A stretch of 52,726 bases of DNA from CAZIGM01 sp964538675 (lineage in GTDB: Bacteria; Bacillota; Bacilli; Tepidibacillales; Tepidibacillaceae). Shown here in pieces: positions 23,356 through 32,512 of this stretch. The notes beneath the pieces are model-generated. The model searched no databases. It worked only from the letters and a program-made list of their open reading frames with translations, and was not told where the DNA came from. The stretch lies in assembly GCA_964538675.1 (NCBI GenBank), contig CAZIGM010000008.1, positions 1-52,726 on the forward strand, given 5' to 3'. Both the position numbers and the translations under genes were made by a program. Position 1 is the stretch's first letter. The number at the start of each line of letters is the position of its first letter.

Positions 23356-23796
23356 ATGAATAGTAATTATATGAAATTACAATTTCCAGCTAAATCAATT
23401 AACGAGTCCTTTGCAAGGGTAACTGTGGCATCATTTATTACTCAAATAGATTTAACTTTAGAAGACCTAAATGATTATAAAACGGTTGTTTCTGAAGCAG
23501 TTACAAATTCAATAATCCATGGGTATGAAGAGAATCTAGAAGGAGTCATTACTATAGAAACATCAATTAATAATAATCTAATTAAATTATCAGTTGAAGA
23601 TTACGGTAAAGGTATTGATAATATTAGCGAAGCGACGCAACCATTATTTACTACAAAACCTGAACTTGAGAGATCAGGAATGGGTTTTACAATAATGGAA
23701 AATCTTATGGATGATATGACAATATTTTCTGAAGTTGGTAAAGGTACAAAAGTAACTTTAATTAAAAGAATTATTAGTAACAACAGTACAAGTTAG
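23356..23796 (+). CDS. spoIIAB: Anti-sigma F factor SpoIIAB (serine kinase)
   Basis: 146 residues, a GHKL ATPase domain. The N-box is SEAVTNSIIHGYEE, the G1 box is VEDYGKGI and the G2 box is RSGMGFTIMENL. It binds and silences sigma F and phosphorylates SpoIIAA. The ATG follows the spoIIAA stop without a gap, so the two are probably coupled. GGGGGTGG at the end of spoIIAA serves as ribosome site. Confidence 0.94.
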   Translation: MNSNYMKLQFPAKSINESFARVTVASFITQIDLTLEDLNDYKTVVSEAVTNSIIHGYEENLEGVITIETSINNNLIKLSVEDYGKGIDNISEATQPLFTTKPELERSGMGFTIMENLMDDMTIFSEVGKGTKVTLIKRIISNNSTS

Positions 23797-23803
23797 GGGT
23801 GGT

Positions 23804-24559
23804 ATGATGGAAAAAGATTTAAACAAATGTAATCATCCCTATTTATCAGATAGTGAAATAAAAGAACTTATTATTAGAAGTCAGGAAGGAGACGAATTAG
23901 CTAGAGATAAAATAGTTAATTGTAATATACGATTAATATGGTCTGTGGTTCAAAGATTTATGAATAGAGGCTATGAAGCAGATGATTTATTTCAAATTGG
24001 AGCAATCGGTCTTCTAAAAGCGGTAGATAAATTTGATATGTCTTATGATGTTAAATTTTCTACGTATGCGGTACCAATGATTATAGGTGAAATTCAAAGA
24101 TTTATAAGAGATGATGGAACAGTTAAAGTAAGCCGATCTTTAAAGGAAACAGCAAATAAGGTTAGGAAAATAAAGGATGAATTAGCAAAAACATTAGGTA
24201 GACTGCCAACGATAAAGGAAATTGCAGACAAACTTGAAATTTCGACTGAAGACGTTGTTTTTGCATTAGAAGCAAACAAGTCCCCTGCTTCAATCCATGA
24301 GACTGTTTTTGAAAATGATGGAGACTCGATTACTTTAATGGATCAGATTTCTGATGATTCTCAAAATAAATGGTTTGATAAAATAGTATTAAAAGAGGCA
24401 ATAAGAAAACTTAATGAAAGAGAAAGATTAATTGTTTATTTGCGATATTTTAAAGACCAAACTCAATCTGAGGTTGCAAAGCGATTAGGAATTTCACAAG
24501 TACAAGTTTCAAGATTAGAGAAAAAAATATTAGAAAGTATAAAAAATCAAATGGAGTAA
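23804..24559 (+). CDS. sigF: Sporulation sigma factor sigma-F
   Basis: 251 residues of the SigF/SigG/SigB group. Region 2 is seen in DDLFQIGAIGLLKAVDKFD and KFSTYAVPMIIGEIQRFIRDDG, region 3 in LGRLPTIKEIADKLEI, and the region 4 helix-turn-helix in QSEVAKRLGISQVQVSRLEKKIL. It directs first forespore-specific transcription. Two ATGs occur in a row (23804, 23807) after AGGGGTGG; the second has the better spacing, and the difference is one residue. Its place after spoIIAB identifies it as sigma F and not G. Confidence 0.95.
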   Translation: MMEKDLNKCNHPYLSDSEIKELIIRSQEGDELARDKIVNCNIRLIWSVVQRFMNRGYEADDLFQIGAIGLLKAVDKFDMSYDVKFSTYAVPMIIGEIQRFIRDDGTVKVSRSLKETANKVRKIKDELAKTLGRLPTIKEIADKLEISTEDVVFALEANKSPASIHETVFENDGDSITLMDQISDDSQNKWFDKIVLKEAIRKLNERERLIVYLRYFKDQTQSEVAKRLGISQVQVSRLEKKILESIKNQME

Positions 24560-24587
24560 ACTAAGAAGAATGTACAAAATATCTAAG

Positions 24588-24613
24588 CCAAATGGAAATC
24601 CATTTGGTTTTTT
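24588..24613 (+). terminator. Terminator of the spoIIA operon
   Basis: CCAAATGG-AAAT-CCATTTGG, a perfect 8-bp stem followed by six T. It separates sigF from spoVAC. Confidence 0.85.
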
Positions 24614-24623
24614 AATTTATATT

Positions 24624-24653
24624 GCATGATAAGTCCTATGTTGATTAATAATA
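24624..24653 (+). promoter_or_regulatory. Sigma-G/F-type promoter of the spoVA operon
   Basis: GCATG (24624-24628), 18-nt spacer, AATAATA (24647-24653). The -35 fits GnATR and the -10 matches CATnnTA except for the first base. The start codon of spoVAC is 43 nt further. In Bacillus the spoVA operon is sigma-G dependent, which fits. Confidence 0.5.
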
Positions 24654-24695
24654 AAACAGAGCTAATTATAAAAGTATTAGAAGGGGATTATAGAA

Positions 24696-25157
24696 ATGGA
24701 TCAATTATCTGATAGTGAGAAAAAATATCTTCAAATGTCAAAGATTTATAGACCAAAACCACCAATACTATTAAATTGCATAAAAGCTTTTTTTGTTGGT
24801 GGTGCAATCTGCTTGTTAGGTCAAGCGATTCAGAACATTTACATTAATTTTTTTGATTTTTCTAAAGAACAAGCGGGAAGTCCTACTGTTGCAACCTTAA
24901 TTTTTATATCAATTTTATTAACTGGTTTAGGAGTATATGATAAGATAGGTCAATTTGCTGGGGCTGGTACTGCTGTCCCTGTAACAGGATTTGCGAATTC
25001 AATTGCCTCTGCCGCAATCGAACATCGTACGGAAGGTTTGGTGTTAGGCGTGGGAGGTAATATGTTTAAATTAGCTGGTGCTGTTATAGTTTTTGGAACT
25101 GTTGCAGCATTTTTGATTGCTTTAATTAAGGAGATAGTAGATCTGATAATAATTTAA
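24696..25157 (+). CDS. spoVAC: Stage V sporulation protein AC
   Basis: 153 residues with four hydrophobic segments. GGAICLLGQAIQN, the GVYDKIGQFAGAGTAVPVTGFANSIA stretch and AIEHRTEGLVLGVGGNMFKLAG are SpoVAC hallmarks. SpoVA proteins form the inner spore membrane channel for calcium dipicolinate; SpoVAC is the mechanosensitive part. AAGGGGAT precedes the ATG. It is the first spoVA gene here: spoVAA and spoVAB are missing, as in many clostridia. Confidence 0.93.
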   Translation: MDQLSDSEKKYLQMSKIYRPKPPILLNCIKAFFVGGAICLLGQAIQNIYINFFDFSKEQAGSPTVATLIFISILLTGLGVYDKIGQFAGAGTAVPVTGFANSIASAAIEHRTEGLVLGVGGNMFKLAGAVIVFGTVAAFLIALIKEIVDLIII

Positions 25158-25183
25158 CTATTATTTTGAGGGAAGGGAATATT

Positions 25184-26191
25184 TTGAAGAAAAATATAGG
25201 AAGAAGTACATGGGAATTTACTAACACAAGAATATTATCTACAGCAGTTTCGGTTGGTCCTGTTGAAGGCAAAGGTCCTCTTGCAAAGGATTTCGATATA
25301 ATTCATCAAGATTTATATCTGGAACAAGATACTTGGGAAAAAGCAGAACGAAAATTATTTGAAGAAGCAATAGATTTATGTATAAATAAATCAGGTCTGA
25401 CAAGTGAACAAATTAATCTAATGGTAATAGGTGATTTACTAAATCAATTAATATCTGCTTCTTTTTCTGCTAAGTATGAAGGAATACCCTATTTAGGAGT
25501 ATATGGTGCATGCTCAACTTCGGTAGAGTCTATGTCTATTGCAGCCTCTTTGATTGAAGGTGAATTCGCTGAATACATAATAGCTGGTTGTAGCAGTCAT
25601 AATGCTACAGCAGAGAAACAGTATAGGTATCCTACAGAATATGGCGGACAAAAACCTCCATATGCACAGTTCACTGTTACTGGCGCTGGAGCTATATTGA
25701 TAGGAAAAGGTACCTTTGGACCAAAGATAAGATACGCAACTATTGGAAAGGTGGTAGATATGGGAATAAAAGATCCATTTGACATGGGATCAGCTATGGC
25801 ACCAGCAGCAGTAGATACAATAACAAATCATCTTAAAGATACTGGTAGAAGTCCCGATTATTATGACTTAATAGTAACTGGTGATTTAGGTGCTGTAGGA
25901 TCCCAAATCGCAAAGAAAATGTTATTAGAACAAGATATTGATGTAATTTCAAATTATAATGACTGTGGTTTAATGATTTATAGTTCTAATCAAGATGTTT
26001 TTTCAGGTGGTAGCGGATGTGCGTGTAGTGCTGTAGTAACATTTGGTCATATATTAAAAAGATTGAATAAGAAGGAAATAAACAAAGTTTTAGTAGTGGC
26101 AACTGGTGCATTGTTAAGCCCAATTTCTTATCAGCAAGGTGAAACAATTCCTTGTATTGCTCACGCTATTACGATTGAGAATGAGGTGTAA
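25184..26191 (+). CDS. spoVAD: Stage V sporulation protein AD, TTG start
   Basis: 335 residues with a thiolase-like (KAS) fold: GACSTSVESMSIAASLIEG and the C-terminal GGSGCACSAVVTFGHIL. SpoVAD binds dipicolinic acid on the outer face of the inner spore membrane. The start was set at TTG 25184 because GAGGGAAGGGA lies just before it; an in-frame TTG at 25166 lies upstream of that site. The resulting length is close to Bacillus SpoVAD. It sits between spoVAC and spoVAE. Confidence 0.92.
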   Translation: MKKNIGRSTWEFTNTRILSTAVSVGPVEGKGPLAKDFDIIHQDLYLEQDTWEKAERKLFEEAIDLCINKSGLTSEQINLMVIGDLLNQLISASFSAKYEGIPYLGVYGACSTSVESMSIAASLIEGEFAEYIIAGCSSHNATAEKQYRYPTEYGGQKPPYAQFTVTGAGAILIGKGTFGPKIRYATIGKVVDMGIKDPFDMGSAMAPAAVDTITNHLKDTGRSPDYYDLIVTGDLGAVGSQIAKKMLLEQDIDVISNYNDCGLMIYSSNQDVFSGGSGCACSAVVTFGHILKRLNKKEINKVLVVATGALLSPISYQQGETIPCIAHAITIENEV

Positions 26192-26196
26192 GGAGA

Positions 26197-26550
26197 ATGG
26201 GAACTTATTTTACAGCTTATTTAGTAGGTGGTTTAATCTGTGTGGTAGGACAATTATTATTGGATTTGACCAAAATGACACCTGCACATGTTATGAGCTT
26301 TTTAGTTGTAGCTGGAGCTATTTTGGATGGATTTGGCTTGTACGAGCCTTTAATAGAGTACGCTGGTGCGGGGGCAACCGTACCTATTACTAGCTTCGGT
26401 AATTCCTTAGTTCATGGAGCTTTAGCTGAAGCGGAACAACATGGCTTAATTGGTATTTTGACAGGTATCTTTGAAGTAACTAGTGCAGGAATTTCTTCTA
26501 CCATAGTATTTGGTTTTTTTGCTGCTTTAATTTTTAAACCTAAAGGATGA
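26197..26550 (+). CDS. spoVAE: Stage V sporulation protein AE (SpoVAEb)
   Basis: 117 residues, three to four membrane segments. It resembles SpoVAC in the second half: LYEPLIEYAGAGATVPITSF and GNSLVHGALAEAEQHGLIG. It is a membrane part of the dipicolinate channel. AAGGAG lies right before the ATG, 5 bp after the spoVAD stop. Confidence 0.93.
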   Translation: MGTYFTAYLVGGLICVVGQLLLDLTKMTPAHVMSFLVVAGAILDGFGLYEPLIEYAGAGATVPITSFGNSLVHGALAEAEQHGLIGILTGIFEVTSAGISSTIVFGFFAALIFKPKG

Positions 26551-26555
26551 TTTTG

Positions 26556-27152
26556 ATGCTGAATTTTGAGAAAAAGAAAAAAGTTATTTTAATAACTGAT
26601 GGAGACATAATTGCTAAAAATGTTGTGGAAGAGGTAGCAAAAAAAATTAATGGTAGATGTATAACACTGTCAGGAGGTAATCCTACACAACTGTCTGGTG
26701 AAGAAATAATTGAAATGATAAAAAGCACACCAACTGATCCAGTATTAGTTATGTTTGATGATAATGGGAATATCAATAAAGGGTATGGTGAGAAAGCTTT
26801 AGAATTTATTGCAAAAAGTCCTTTTATAGAAGTATTAGGTGCAATTGCTGTTGCATCTAATACTAAAGACGTTAAAGGAACCGACGTTAACTGTTCAGTC
26901 GATTGTAAAGGGGAAGTAATAGAAGACGCAGTAAATAAAGAAGGGGAAAGAGTTAATAATTCTAAAAGAATATACGGAGACACTGTTGATGTTTTAAATA
27001 AATTAAATATTCCTTTTATTGTTGGAATAGGTGACATTGGAAAAATGAATGGTAAGGATAATAGAAAATTAGGTGCTCCTATTACTTATCAAGCAATTAG
27101 AGTTATATTAGATAGGAGTGTTCACAATGAAGAAGAATATGAAGTTAAATAA
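26556..27152 (+). CDS. spoVAEa: Stage V sporulation protein AEa
   Basis: 198 residues, hydrophilic, with no membrane span. It starts with the strand KVILITDGD and contains TLSGGNPTQLSGEEIIEMI, PVLVMFDDNGN and GIGDIGKMNG, as in SpoVAEa of Bacillus, a soluble protein with an undefined role in spore germination. The start was set at ATG 26556, 9 nt after AAAGGA; an in-frame ATG at 26547 overlaps the spoVAE stop and that site. It overlaps spoVAF by 26 bp. Confidence 0.88.
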   Translation: MLNFEKKKKVILITDGDIIAKNVVEEVAKKINGRCITLSGGNPTQLSGEEIIEMIKSTPTDPVLVMFDDNGNINKGYGEKALEFIAKSPFIEVLGAIAVASNTKDVKGTDVNCSVDCKGEVIEDAVNKEGERVNNSKRIYGDTVDVLNKLNIPFIVGIGDIGKMNGKDNRKLGAPITYQAIRVILDRSVHNEEEYEVK

Positions 27153-28683
27153 AGTGGGCAATACTTACGATGGAAGTAAAAAGAAAAAATATGAAAAAAT
27201 AGAAGAGTCATCTTCCAATGAAAAATCATCGGATACAATAAAAATTTCAAAAGATTTAGAGAAGAACAAAAAGATTTTAACGGAAAAATTAGGAATAGAT
27301 GAAAACTTTGATATTTTTTCAAGAGATATGATTTTTCATAATAAAAAAGTAACGTTATATTTTGTTAATGGGTTGGTTGATTCATTAGTAATGACAGAGA
27401 TACTAAAAGAATTAGCAAACGTAGATAGAGAGGAATTAGTTCCTTGTACCTTGAAAAAATTATTTGAAACTTATGTATCGCATATACAAGTAGAGTTGAT
27501 TAATACAATTAATAAATCATCTAATGATATATTATCTGGTCAACTTGTAATGTTTATCGATAAAGAAGAGAAAGCAATATTAATAGATGTAAGAAATTAT
27601 CCAGGTAGGACACCAGAAGAACCTGATACTGAAAGAGTAGTTAGGGGTTCAAGAGATGGTTTTACAGAAACATTATTATATAATACTTCTTTAACAAGAA
27701 GAAGAATTAGAGATGAACGACTCCGTATGGAACTTATGCAGATTGGTGAAAGATCAAAATCTGATATTTGCATAGCATATCTAAATGATGTTGCAGATCC
27801 AGGATTGATTAAATTAATAAAAAAAAAATTAATGGAAATAGATATTGACGGATTGCCTATGGCTGAAAAGACAATTGAGGAGTTTTTGATTGGAAAAACA
27901 TGGAACCCATTTCCGTTAGTTAGATATACTGAAAGACCTGATGTTGCATCAGCTCATATATTAGAAGGACATGTGATAATATTTGTTGATACATCACCTA
28001 GTGTAATTATTACTCCTACAACCTATTTTCATCATTTACAACATGCTGAGGAATATAGACAAACACCTGTAATGGGTACATATTATAGATGGATTAGGTT
28101 CATAGGAATTTTTTCTTCAATTTTTTTATTGCCCTTGTGGTTTTTATATGTCATTGAGCCAGATCTCTTACCACATACAATTGATTTTATAGGTCCACGT
28201 GAAACATCAAAAATACCTATTTTTTATCAATTTATTATTGGTGAGATTGGATTAGATTTAATGAGAATGGCAGCTGTACATACTCCCACACCTCTTGCTA
28301 CTGCTATGGGTTTAATTGCAGCAGTTTTAATAGGTGATATTGCAATAAGTGTTGGTTGGTTTGTACCAGAGGTTATATTATATCTTGCTGTAGCTGTTCT
28401 TGGAATGTACGCTACCCCCAGTTATGAACTTAGTTTGGCAAATAAATTACTTAGGTTAATACTATTATTATTAGTATATTTATTTAAAGTTCCTGGTTTT
28501 TTCTTTGGAGTTACATTAGTAATTATTATATTAACTTTAACACGTTCTTTAAATACACCTTATTTATGGCCATTTATACCTTTTAACCTTCAAGGTTTTA
28601 TTGGAATAATTATAAGAAAACCAATACCAAAAATGAATAGACGACCTAGCATAGTTCACCCTCAAAATCAAAGTAGACAGTAA
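27127..28683 (+). CDS. spoVAF: Stage V sporulation protein AF (GerA-family)
   Basis: 518 residues. A long hydrophilic, Lys/Ser-rich N-terminus precedes a GerA/SpoVAF domain: FIDKEEKAILIDVRNYPGR, PDTERVVRGSRDGFTE and a C-terminal block with about five membrane segments and the PTPLATAMGLIAAVLIGD motif. It resembles A-subunits of germinant receptors; in Bacillus SpoVAF forms a complex with such receptors. The start was set at ATG 27127, 9 nt after TAGGAG, rather than GTG 27118. It is the last gene of the spoVA run. Confidence 0.92.
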   Translation: MKKNMKLNKVGNTYDGSKKKKYEKIEESSSNEKSSDTIKISKDLEKNKKILTEKLGIDENFDIFSRDMIFHNKKVTLYFVNGLVDSLVMTEILKELANVDREELVPCTLKKLFETYVSHIQVELINTINKSSNDILSGQLVMFIDKEEKAILIDVRNYPGRTPEEPDTERVVRGSRDGFTETLLYNTSLTRRRIRDERLRMELMQIGERSKSDICIAYLNDVADPGLIKLIKKKLMEIDIDGLPMAEKTIEEFLIGKTWNPFPLVRYTERPDVASAHILEGHVIIFVDTSPSVIITPTTYFHHLQHAEEYRQTPVMGTYYRWIRFIGIFSSIFLLPLWFLYVIEPDLLPHTIDFIGPRETSKIPIFYQFIIGEIGLDLMRMAAVHTPTPLATAMGLIAAVLIGDIAISVGWFVPEVILYLAVAVLGMYATPSYELSLANKLLRLILLLLVYLFKVPGFFFGVTLVIIILTLTRSLNTPYLWPFIPFNLQGFIGIIIRKPIPKMNRRPSIVHPQNQSRQ

Positions 28684-28722
28684 ACTTGTAAAGAGATTAA
28701 ATATTTTTTAATGTTGTTTAAG

Positions 28723-28751
28723 TTGAAAAAAAACAATTTATATGTTATATT
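28723..28751 (+). promoter_or_regulatory. Candidate sigma-A promoter of lysA
   Basis: TTGAAA (28723-28728), 17-nt spacer, TATATT (28746-28751). A second possible -10, TATAAT, lies at 28805-28810 with a poor -35. No lysine riboswitch fold was recognised in the 156-bp leader. Confidence 0.4.
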
Positions 28752-28839
28752 CGCATATAATTTTACTTTCAGAAATTCTTTAAAAGTATGTAACAAAAAA
28801 CGTATATAATATATATTGATAATAAACGGGGGGAACAAT

Positions 28840-30207
28840 ATGAATTTACATGGTACAAGTCGGATTAATGATAAAAATCACTTAGAAATTGGTGGAGTCG
28901 ATACAGTAGATTTAGTTAACAAATTTGGAACACCACTATATATTTTGGATGAAAATGAAATAAGAAGAAAAATGAGAGAATTTGTAAATACATTTAGAAA
29001 TAACAATATTCCATTTCAAGTAGCTTATGCTAATAAAGCACTTTGCACAATGTCTTTATGCTGTATTGCTGAGTCTGAGGGATTATCACTTGAGGTTGTT
29101 TCAGGTGGCGAACTATTTACTACATTAAATTCCGGGTTTCCAGCAAATAGAGTGCATTTCCATGGAAATAATAAATCCATTGAAGAGATTGAAATGGCTA
29201 TTGATGCCAATATTGGTGCGTTTGTAATAGATAATTTTTATGAAATTGAACAAATAAATAAAGTTTGTGAAATGAAACAGAAAAAAATTAAAGCATTATT
29301 ACGCATTACACCAGGCATAGAGGCACATACTCATGAATATATTCAAACTGGTAAAGAAGACTCAAAATTCGGTTTTAATTTAACAGAACCAGCTTTCAAT
29401 GCAACCGAAATGGTTAATAGTTCTCAATGGATTGATTTAATTGGTTTTCACTTTCATATTGGATCTCAAATTTTTGATATGACGGGTTTTGATAAAGCTA
29501 TAGAGAGAATTTCTGACTTTTACAAAATAGTTATCACTAAATTAAAAATAAATCTTCCAGTACTTAATACTGGAGGTGGGTTTGGAATTATGTATACTAG
29601 TGAAGATAAACCTTTATCTGCTGAACAATACGTTAGTTCATTAATAGAATCTATAAAAAAACATTTTAATAAAAATGGTTTAGATTTACCAGAAATATGG
29701 ATTGAACCTGGACGGAGCATAATTGGTGAAGCGGGTACTACTTTATACGAGATTGGTTCGATTAAAGACATACCTAATTTACGTAAGTATATTTCAATAG
29801 ACGGAGGAATGATGGATAATCCAAGACCAGCTTTATATCAAGCAAAATATGATGCTTACATGGCAAATAAGATGGTTGGTGAAGTTGATAAATACGAGAT
29901 TGTAACGGTTGCTGGTCGGGCGTGTGAATCTAGTGATATAATAATTAAAGATATTAAACTTAACAATCCAAATACTGGTGATATTTTAGCTGTTTTAAGT
30001 ACTGGTGCTTATAATTATTCTATGGCAAGCAATTATAATAGAGTTCCGCGTCCTCCGATTATATTAGTTAACAATGGTGAGGCAGATATAATAGTTAAAA
30101 GAGAAACATATGAAGATTTAATTCAAAATGATTGTATCCCAAAAAGAATTAAAAATAACAATAAAGCTGAACTTTATTCAGATGAAGTTTTTCACCTAAA
30201 GGTATAA
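28840..30207 (+). CDS. lysA: Diaminopimelate decarboxylase
   Basis: 455 residues, a fold-type III PLP enzyme. Lys66 in VAYANKALC is the PLP-binding lysine, GGGFGIMY binds phosphate, and AGRACESSDII carries the active-site cysteine from the dimer partner. It forms L-lysine from meso-diaminopimelate in the cytoplasm. The start was set at ATG 28840 after CGGGGGGAA; an in-frame ATG at 28816 has no site. lysA follows spoVA in Bacillus too. Repeat B3 lies immediately downstream, where Bacillus has ppiB and the rib genes. Confidence 0.94.
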   Translation: MNLHGTSRINDKNHLEIGGVDTVDLVNKFGTPLYILDENEIRRKMREFVNTFRNNNIPFQVAYANKALCTMSLCCIAESEGLSLEVVSGGELFTTLNSGFPANRVHFHGNNKSIEEIEMAIDANIGAFVIDNFYEIEQINKVCEMKQKKIKALLRITPGIEAHTHEYIQTGKEDSKFGFNLTEPAFNATEMVNSSQWIDLIGFHFHIGSQIFDMTGFDKAIERISDFYKIVITKLKINLPVLNTGGGFGIMYTSEDKPLSAEQYVSSLIESIKKHFNKNGLDLPEIWIEPGRSIIGEAGTTLYEIGSIKDIPNLRKYISIDGGMMDNPRPALYQAKYDAYMANKMVGEVDKYEIVTVAGRACESSDIIIKDIKLNNPNTGDILAVLSTGAYNYSMASNYNRVPRPPIILVNNGEADIIVKRETYEDLIQNDCIPKRIKNNNKAELYSDEVFHLKV

Positions 30208-30208
30208 G

Positions 30209-30358
30209 GGCAACTAAGACTTACGCTACGTTTAAACTTGCGTAAATCAAGTTTTCTTTAATTCCATCCGAATTCTAGTACGACTTAATGCTTTAGCTTA
30301 TAGTGTGATTTGCGTACTTCGTGTGTAAGTGTGCGATTTATCATATCTGGATAAAATT
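30209..30358 (+). repeat. Repeat family B, copy B3
   Basis: About 150 bp in the gap between lysA and scpA. It shares GTTTAAACT and GAATTCTAGTA with B4 (reversed), the core TACGACTTAATGC...GTGTGATTTG with B1, and GTGTGTAAGTG and ATCATATCTGGATAAA with B2 and B4. No coding potential was seen. Confidence 0.75.
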
Positions 30359-30405
30359 AATGTTGGTTAGTTATATATAACTTAGAAATAAGGCAGGTAA
30401 TGCTA

Positions 30406-31161
30406 GTGTCATATAAAATTAAATTAGAAACATTTGAAGGTCCATTAGACTTACTCCTTCACTTAATTGAAAAAGAAGAGATGGATATATATGATATAAA
30501 AATAGCAACAATAGCTGACCAGTATCTTCAAACTATGCAACTCTTAGAGCTTGATGACACCAGTGATTTTTTAGTGATGGCTGCTACTTTGTTATATATA
30601 AAAAGTAAAATGTTATTACCTGTTCATCCTGATATAGGTATTTCAACATTGGAAGTAAATGAAGAGGACCCGAGAGAAGAATTAATTAAAAGATTAATAG
30701 AATATAAAAAGTATAAATTTTTATCAGAAAGATTAAGAGATTTAGAGATAGAAAGAAGTCATATTTATACGCGAAAATCTATTGATTTTACCCCGTATTT
30801 CTCTCAAGAGAGGGGAAATCCAGTTTATGATATAAGCATATATCATCTGATTAATGCTTTTGAAAAAGTTTTAATTAGATATTCATATAACGAGCCATTA
30901 TCAACAATTGAACGTGAAGAAGTTTCTGTAAAGGACAAAATCGCAAATATTTTACAGCTATTAAAAGATAACGATGGATCAATTTACTTTTCAAGTTTAT
31001 TTAATTTTAAATCTAGCAGAACGCATGTAGTTTTAACTTTTTTAGGATTGCTAGAGCTTATGAAACAAAATACTATTTTTTGTGTTCAAGATAAGAATTT
31101 TGAGGATATAATAATTCGTTATAATTCAAATCAAGGGGAGAATCATGTTGGATTACAATAA
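30406..31161 (+). CDS. scpA: Segregation and condensation protein A
   Basis: 251 residues, exactly the Bacillus length. The N-terminus YKIKLETFEGPLDLLLHLIE is the kleisin signature that binds the SMC neck; the C-terminal winged helix caps SMC. ScpA bridges the SMC dimer in chromosome condensation. GTG 30406 was chosen: it gives the usual M-x-Y start and lies 8 nt after AAGGCAGG; an in-frame ATG at 30400 is too close to the site. It overlaps scpB by 17 bp. Confidence 0.93.
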   Translation: MSYKIKLETFEGPLDLLLHLIEKEEMDIYDIKIATIADQYLQTMQLLELDDTSDFLVMAATLLYIKSKMLLPVHPDIGISTLEVNEEDPREELIKRLIEYKKYKFLSERLRDLEIERSHIYTRKSIDFTPYFSQERGNPVYDISIYHLINAFEKVLIRYSYNEPLSTIEREEVSVKDKIANILQLLKDNDGSIYFSSLFNFKSSRTHVVLTFLGLLELMKQNTIFCVQDKNFEDIIIRYNSNQGENHVGLQ

Positions 31162-31711
31162 AGTGAAAAGTGTAATTGAGGGTTTGCTATTCGCAGTTGG
31201 AGATGACGGAATAGATGAAAAACAAATAGCAGAAATTGTTGAATTAGATGTTGAGACTATTAATGATATTATTCATGATATGCAAGGTGATTATAAAAGG
31301 GAATCAAGAGGAATTCGAATAACACAAATAGCAGATTCTTATCAATTAACGACATTGCCTGAACATGCAAAATATTTTGAAAGGTTGATGTATTCACCTA
31401 ATAATTCAACCTTATCGCAAGCTTCTTTAGAAACTTTAGGAATTATAGCATACAAACAGCCTATTACAAAAGCCGATATTGAAGAAATAAGGGGTGTACA
31501 ATCCGAGAGAGCTATAAAAACCTTAATAAGTAAGGAATTAATAAAAGAAGTAGGAAGATTAGATGCAATTGGAAGACCAATTCTTTACGGTACTACAAAA
31601 GAATTTTTAGATTATTTCGGTTTAAAAGGCTTAAAAGAATTGCCTCCATTAGCTGAACAGATTGAAATTCGAGACGATGAAGAAATCTCCTTATTTGAGT
31701 GGAAAGCATAG
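31145..31711 (+). CDS. scpB: Segregation and condensation protein B
   Basis: 188 residues with two winged-helix domains. SVIEGLLFAVGDDG at the start and ETLGIIAYKQPITKADIEEIRGV in the second domain are ScpB signatures. A dimer binds the middle of ScpA in the SMC complex. The ATG lies inside the scpA end, 6 nt after AAGGGGAG, so the two are coupled. A terminator follows. Confidence 0.94.
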   Translation: MLDYNKVKSVIEGLLFAVGDDGIDEKQIAEIVELDVETINDIIHDMQGDYKRESRGIRITQIADSYQLTTLPEHAKYFERLMYSPNNSTLSQASLETLGIIAYKQPITKADIEEIRGVQSERAIKTLISKELIKEVGRLDAIGRPILYGTTKEFLDYFGLKGLKELPPLAEQIEIRDDEEISLFEWKA

Positions 31712-31750
31712 AACAAGAGCAATTTTTCACAGTCAACTATTTTAAAAAAG

Positions 31751-31786
31751 CTTAACGTGCAAAAACATACATGTTAAGTTTTTTTA
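31751..31786 (+). terminator. Terminator of scpAB
   Basis: CTTAACGTG pairs with CATGTTAAG over 9 bp (one G-T) and is followed by seven T. Confidence 0.75.
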
Positions 31787-31852
31787 TTTTTCACTGAGAT
31801 GTATTGATTTTTTGTTATGGAGAATACTACCAAATAATTGAGGTGATGAACA

Positions 31853-32512
31853 ATGTCTTGGATTTGGTATGTGATAATTATTTTAATTTTATCCTTTATT
31901 GGATTCATGCTATCCCAAATAAAAATAAAAATATATTTTAACAAAGAGGATAAAAATGATTTTCTTGAATTTGATATTTGGTTCTTATATTTGTTTCATT
32001 TTAGAAAAAGGATACCTTTACTTGAATTAGACGAAGGCATCAAGACAGAGAGTGAGTCCGATTTAAATCACAACTCACTCAGTGATAAAAAGAAAAATCG
32101 TATTACTGTAAAAGAATTAAGAGAACATTATCAACATTATAAAATAATTTTAGAGAGAATTAGTAATTTTAAATTACTGATTAAGGATTTTACGAAACAT
32201 GTTCACATAGATAGTTTTAGATGGGAATCAACTATAGGAACAGGTGATGCTTCAAACACAGGAATTCTTAATGGAATTGCATGGGTAGTTAAGAGTTATA
32301 TTATTGGCTGGTTATCTTGTAATACTTTGTTAAAAATTAATCCCATGCTTTTAGTAAAACCTGAGTATAAAAATAAAATTTTCAAGAGTAAATTTGAATG
32401 TATATTCCGGTTTAGAGTAGGGTATTTTATAGTAACAAGTATGCGGTTATTATTTAAGTACTTAATAGGGGGCGGTAAAAAATGGCAGGAGAACATCCTA
32501 TCCAAGGCTTGA
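31853..32512 (+). CDS. DUF2953 membrane-anchored protein
   Basis: 219 residues. A membrane helix at residues 3-20 is followed by a beta-rich soluble part (IKIKIYFNKEDKNDFLEFDIWFLY style) and DASNTGILNGIAWVVKSYI, the conserved core of DUF2953. The family is usually next to gerW (ytfJ) in spore formers, and here it overlaps gerW by 31 bp, so a role in the spore is likely but undefined. GAGGTGATG precedes the ATG. Function unknown. Confidence 0.8.
   Translation: MSWIWYVIIILILSFIGFMLSQIKIKIYFNKEDKNDFLEFDIWFLYLFHFRKRIPLLELDEGIKTESESDLNHNSLSDKKKNRITVKELREHYQHYKIILERISNFKLLIKDFTKHVHIDSFRWESTIGTGDASNTGILNGIAWVVKSYIIGWLSCNTLLKINPMLLVKPEYKNKIFKSKFECIFRFRVGYFIVTSMRLLFKYLIGGGKKWQENILSKA

Noticed and set aside
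26139..26393. Plus-strand open frame overlapping the ends of spoVAD and spoVAE
   Set aside because: Entirely shadowed by two well-recognised genes in other frames; its protein is Cys/Trp-rich and unlike any family.
26540..27037. Long minus-strand open frame of 165 codons opposite spoVAEa
   Set aside because: Antisense to a recognised gene, Ser/Pro/Thr-rich composition typical of reverse reading, no ribosome site.
28684..28839. Possible lysine riboswitch before lysA
   Set aside because: The leader is short and AT-rich, with none of the conserved paired elements and no terminator hairpin before the start codon.
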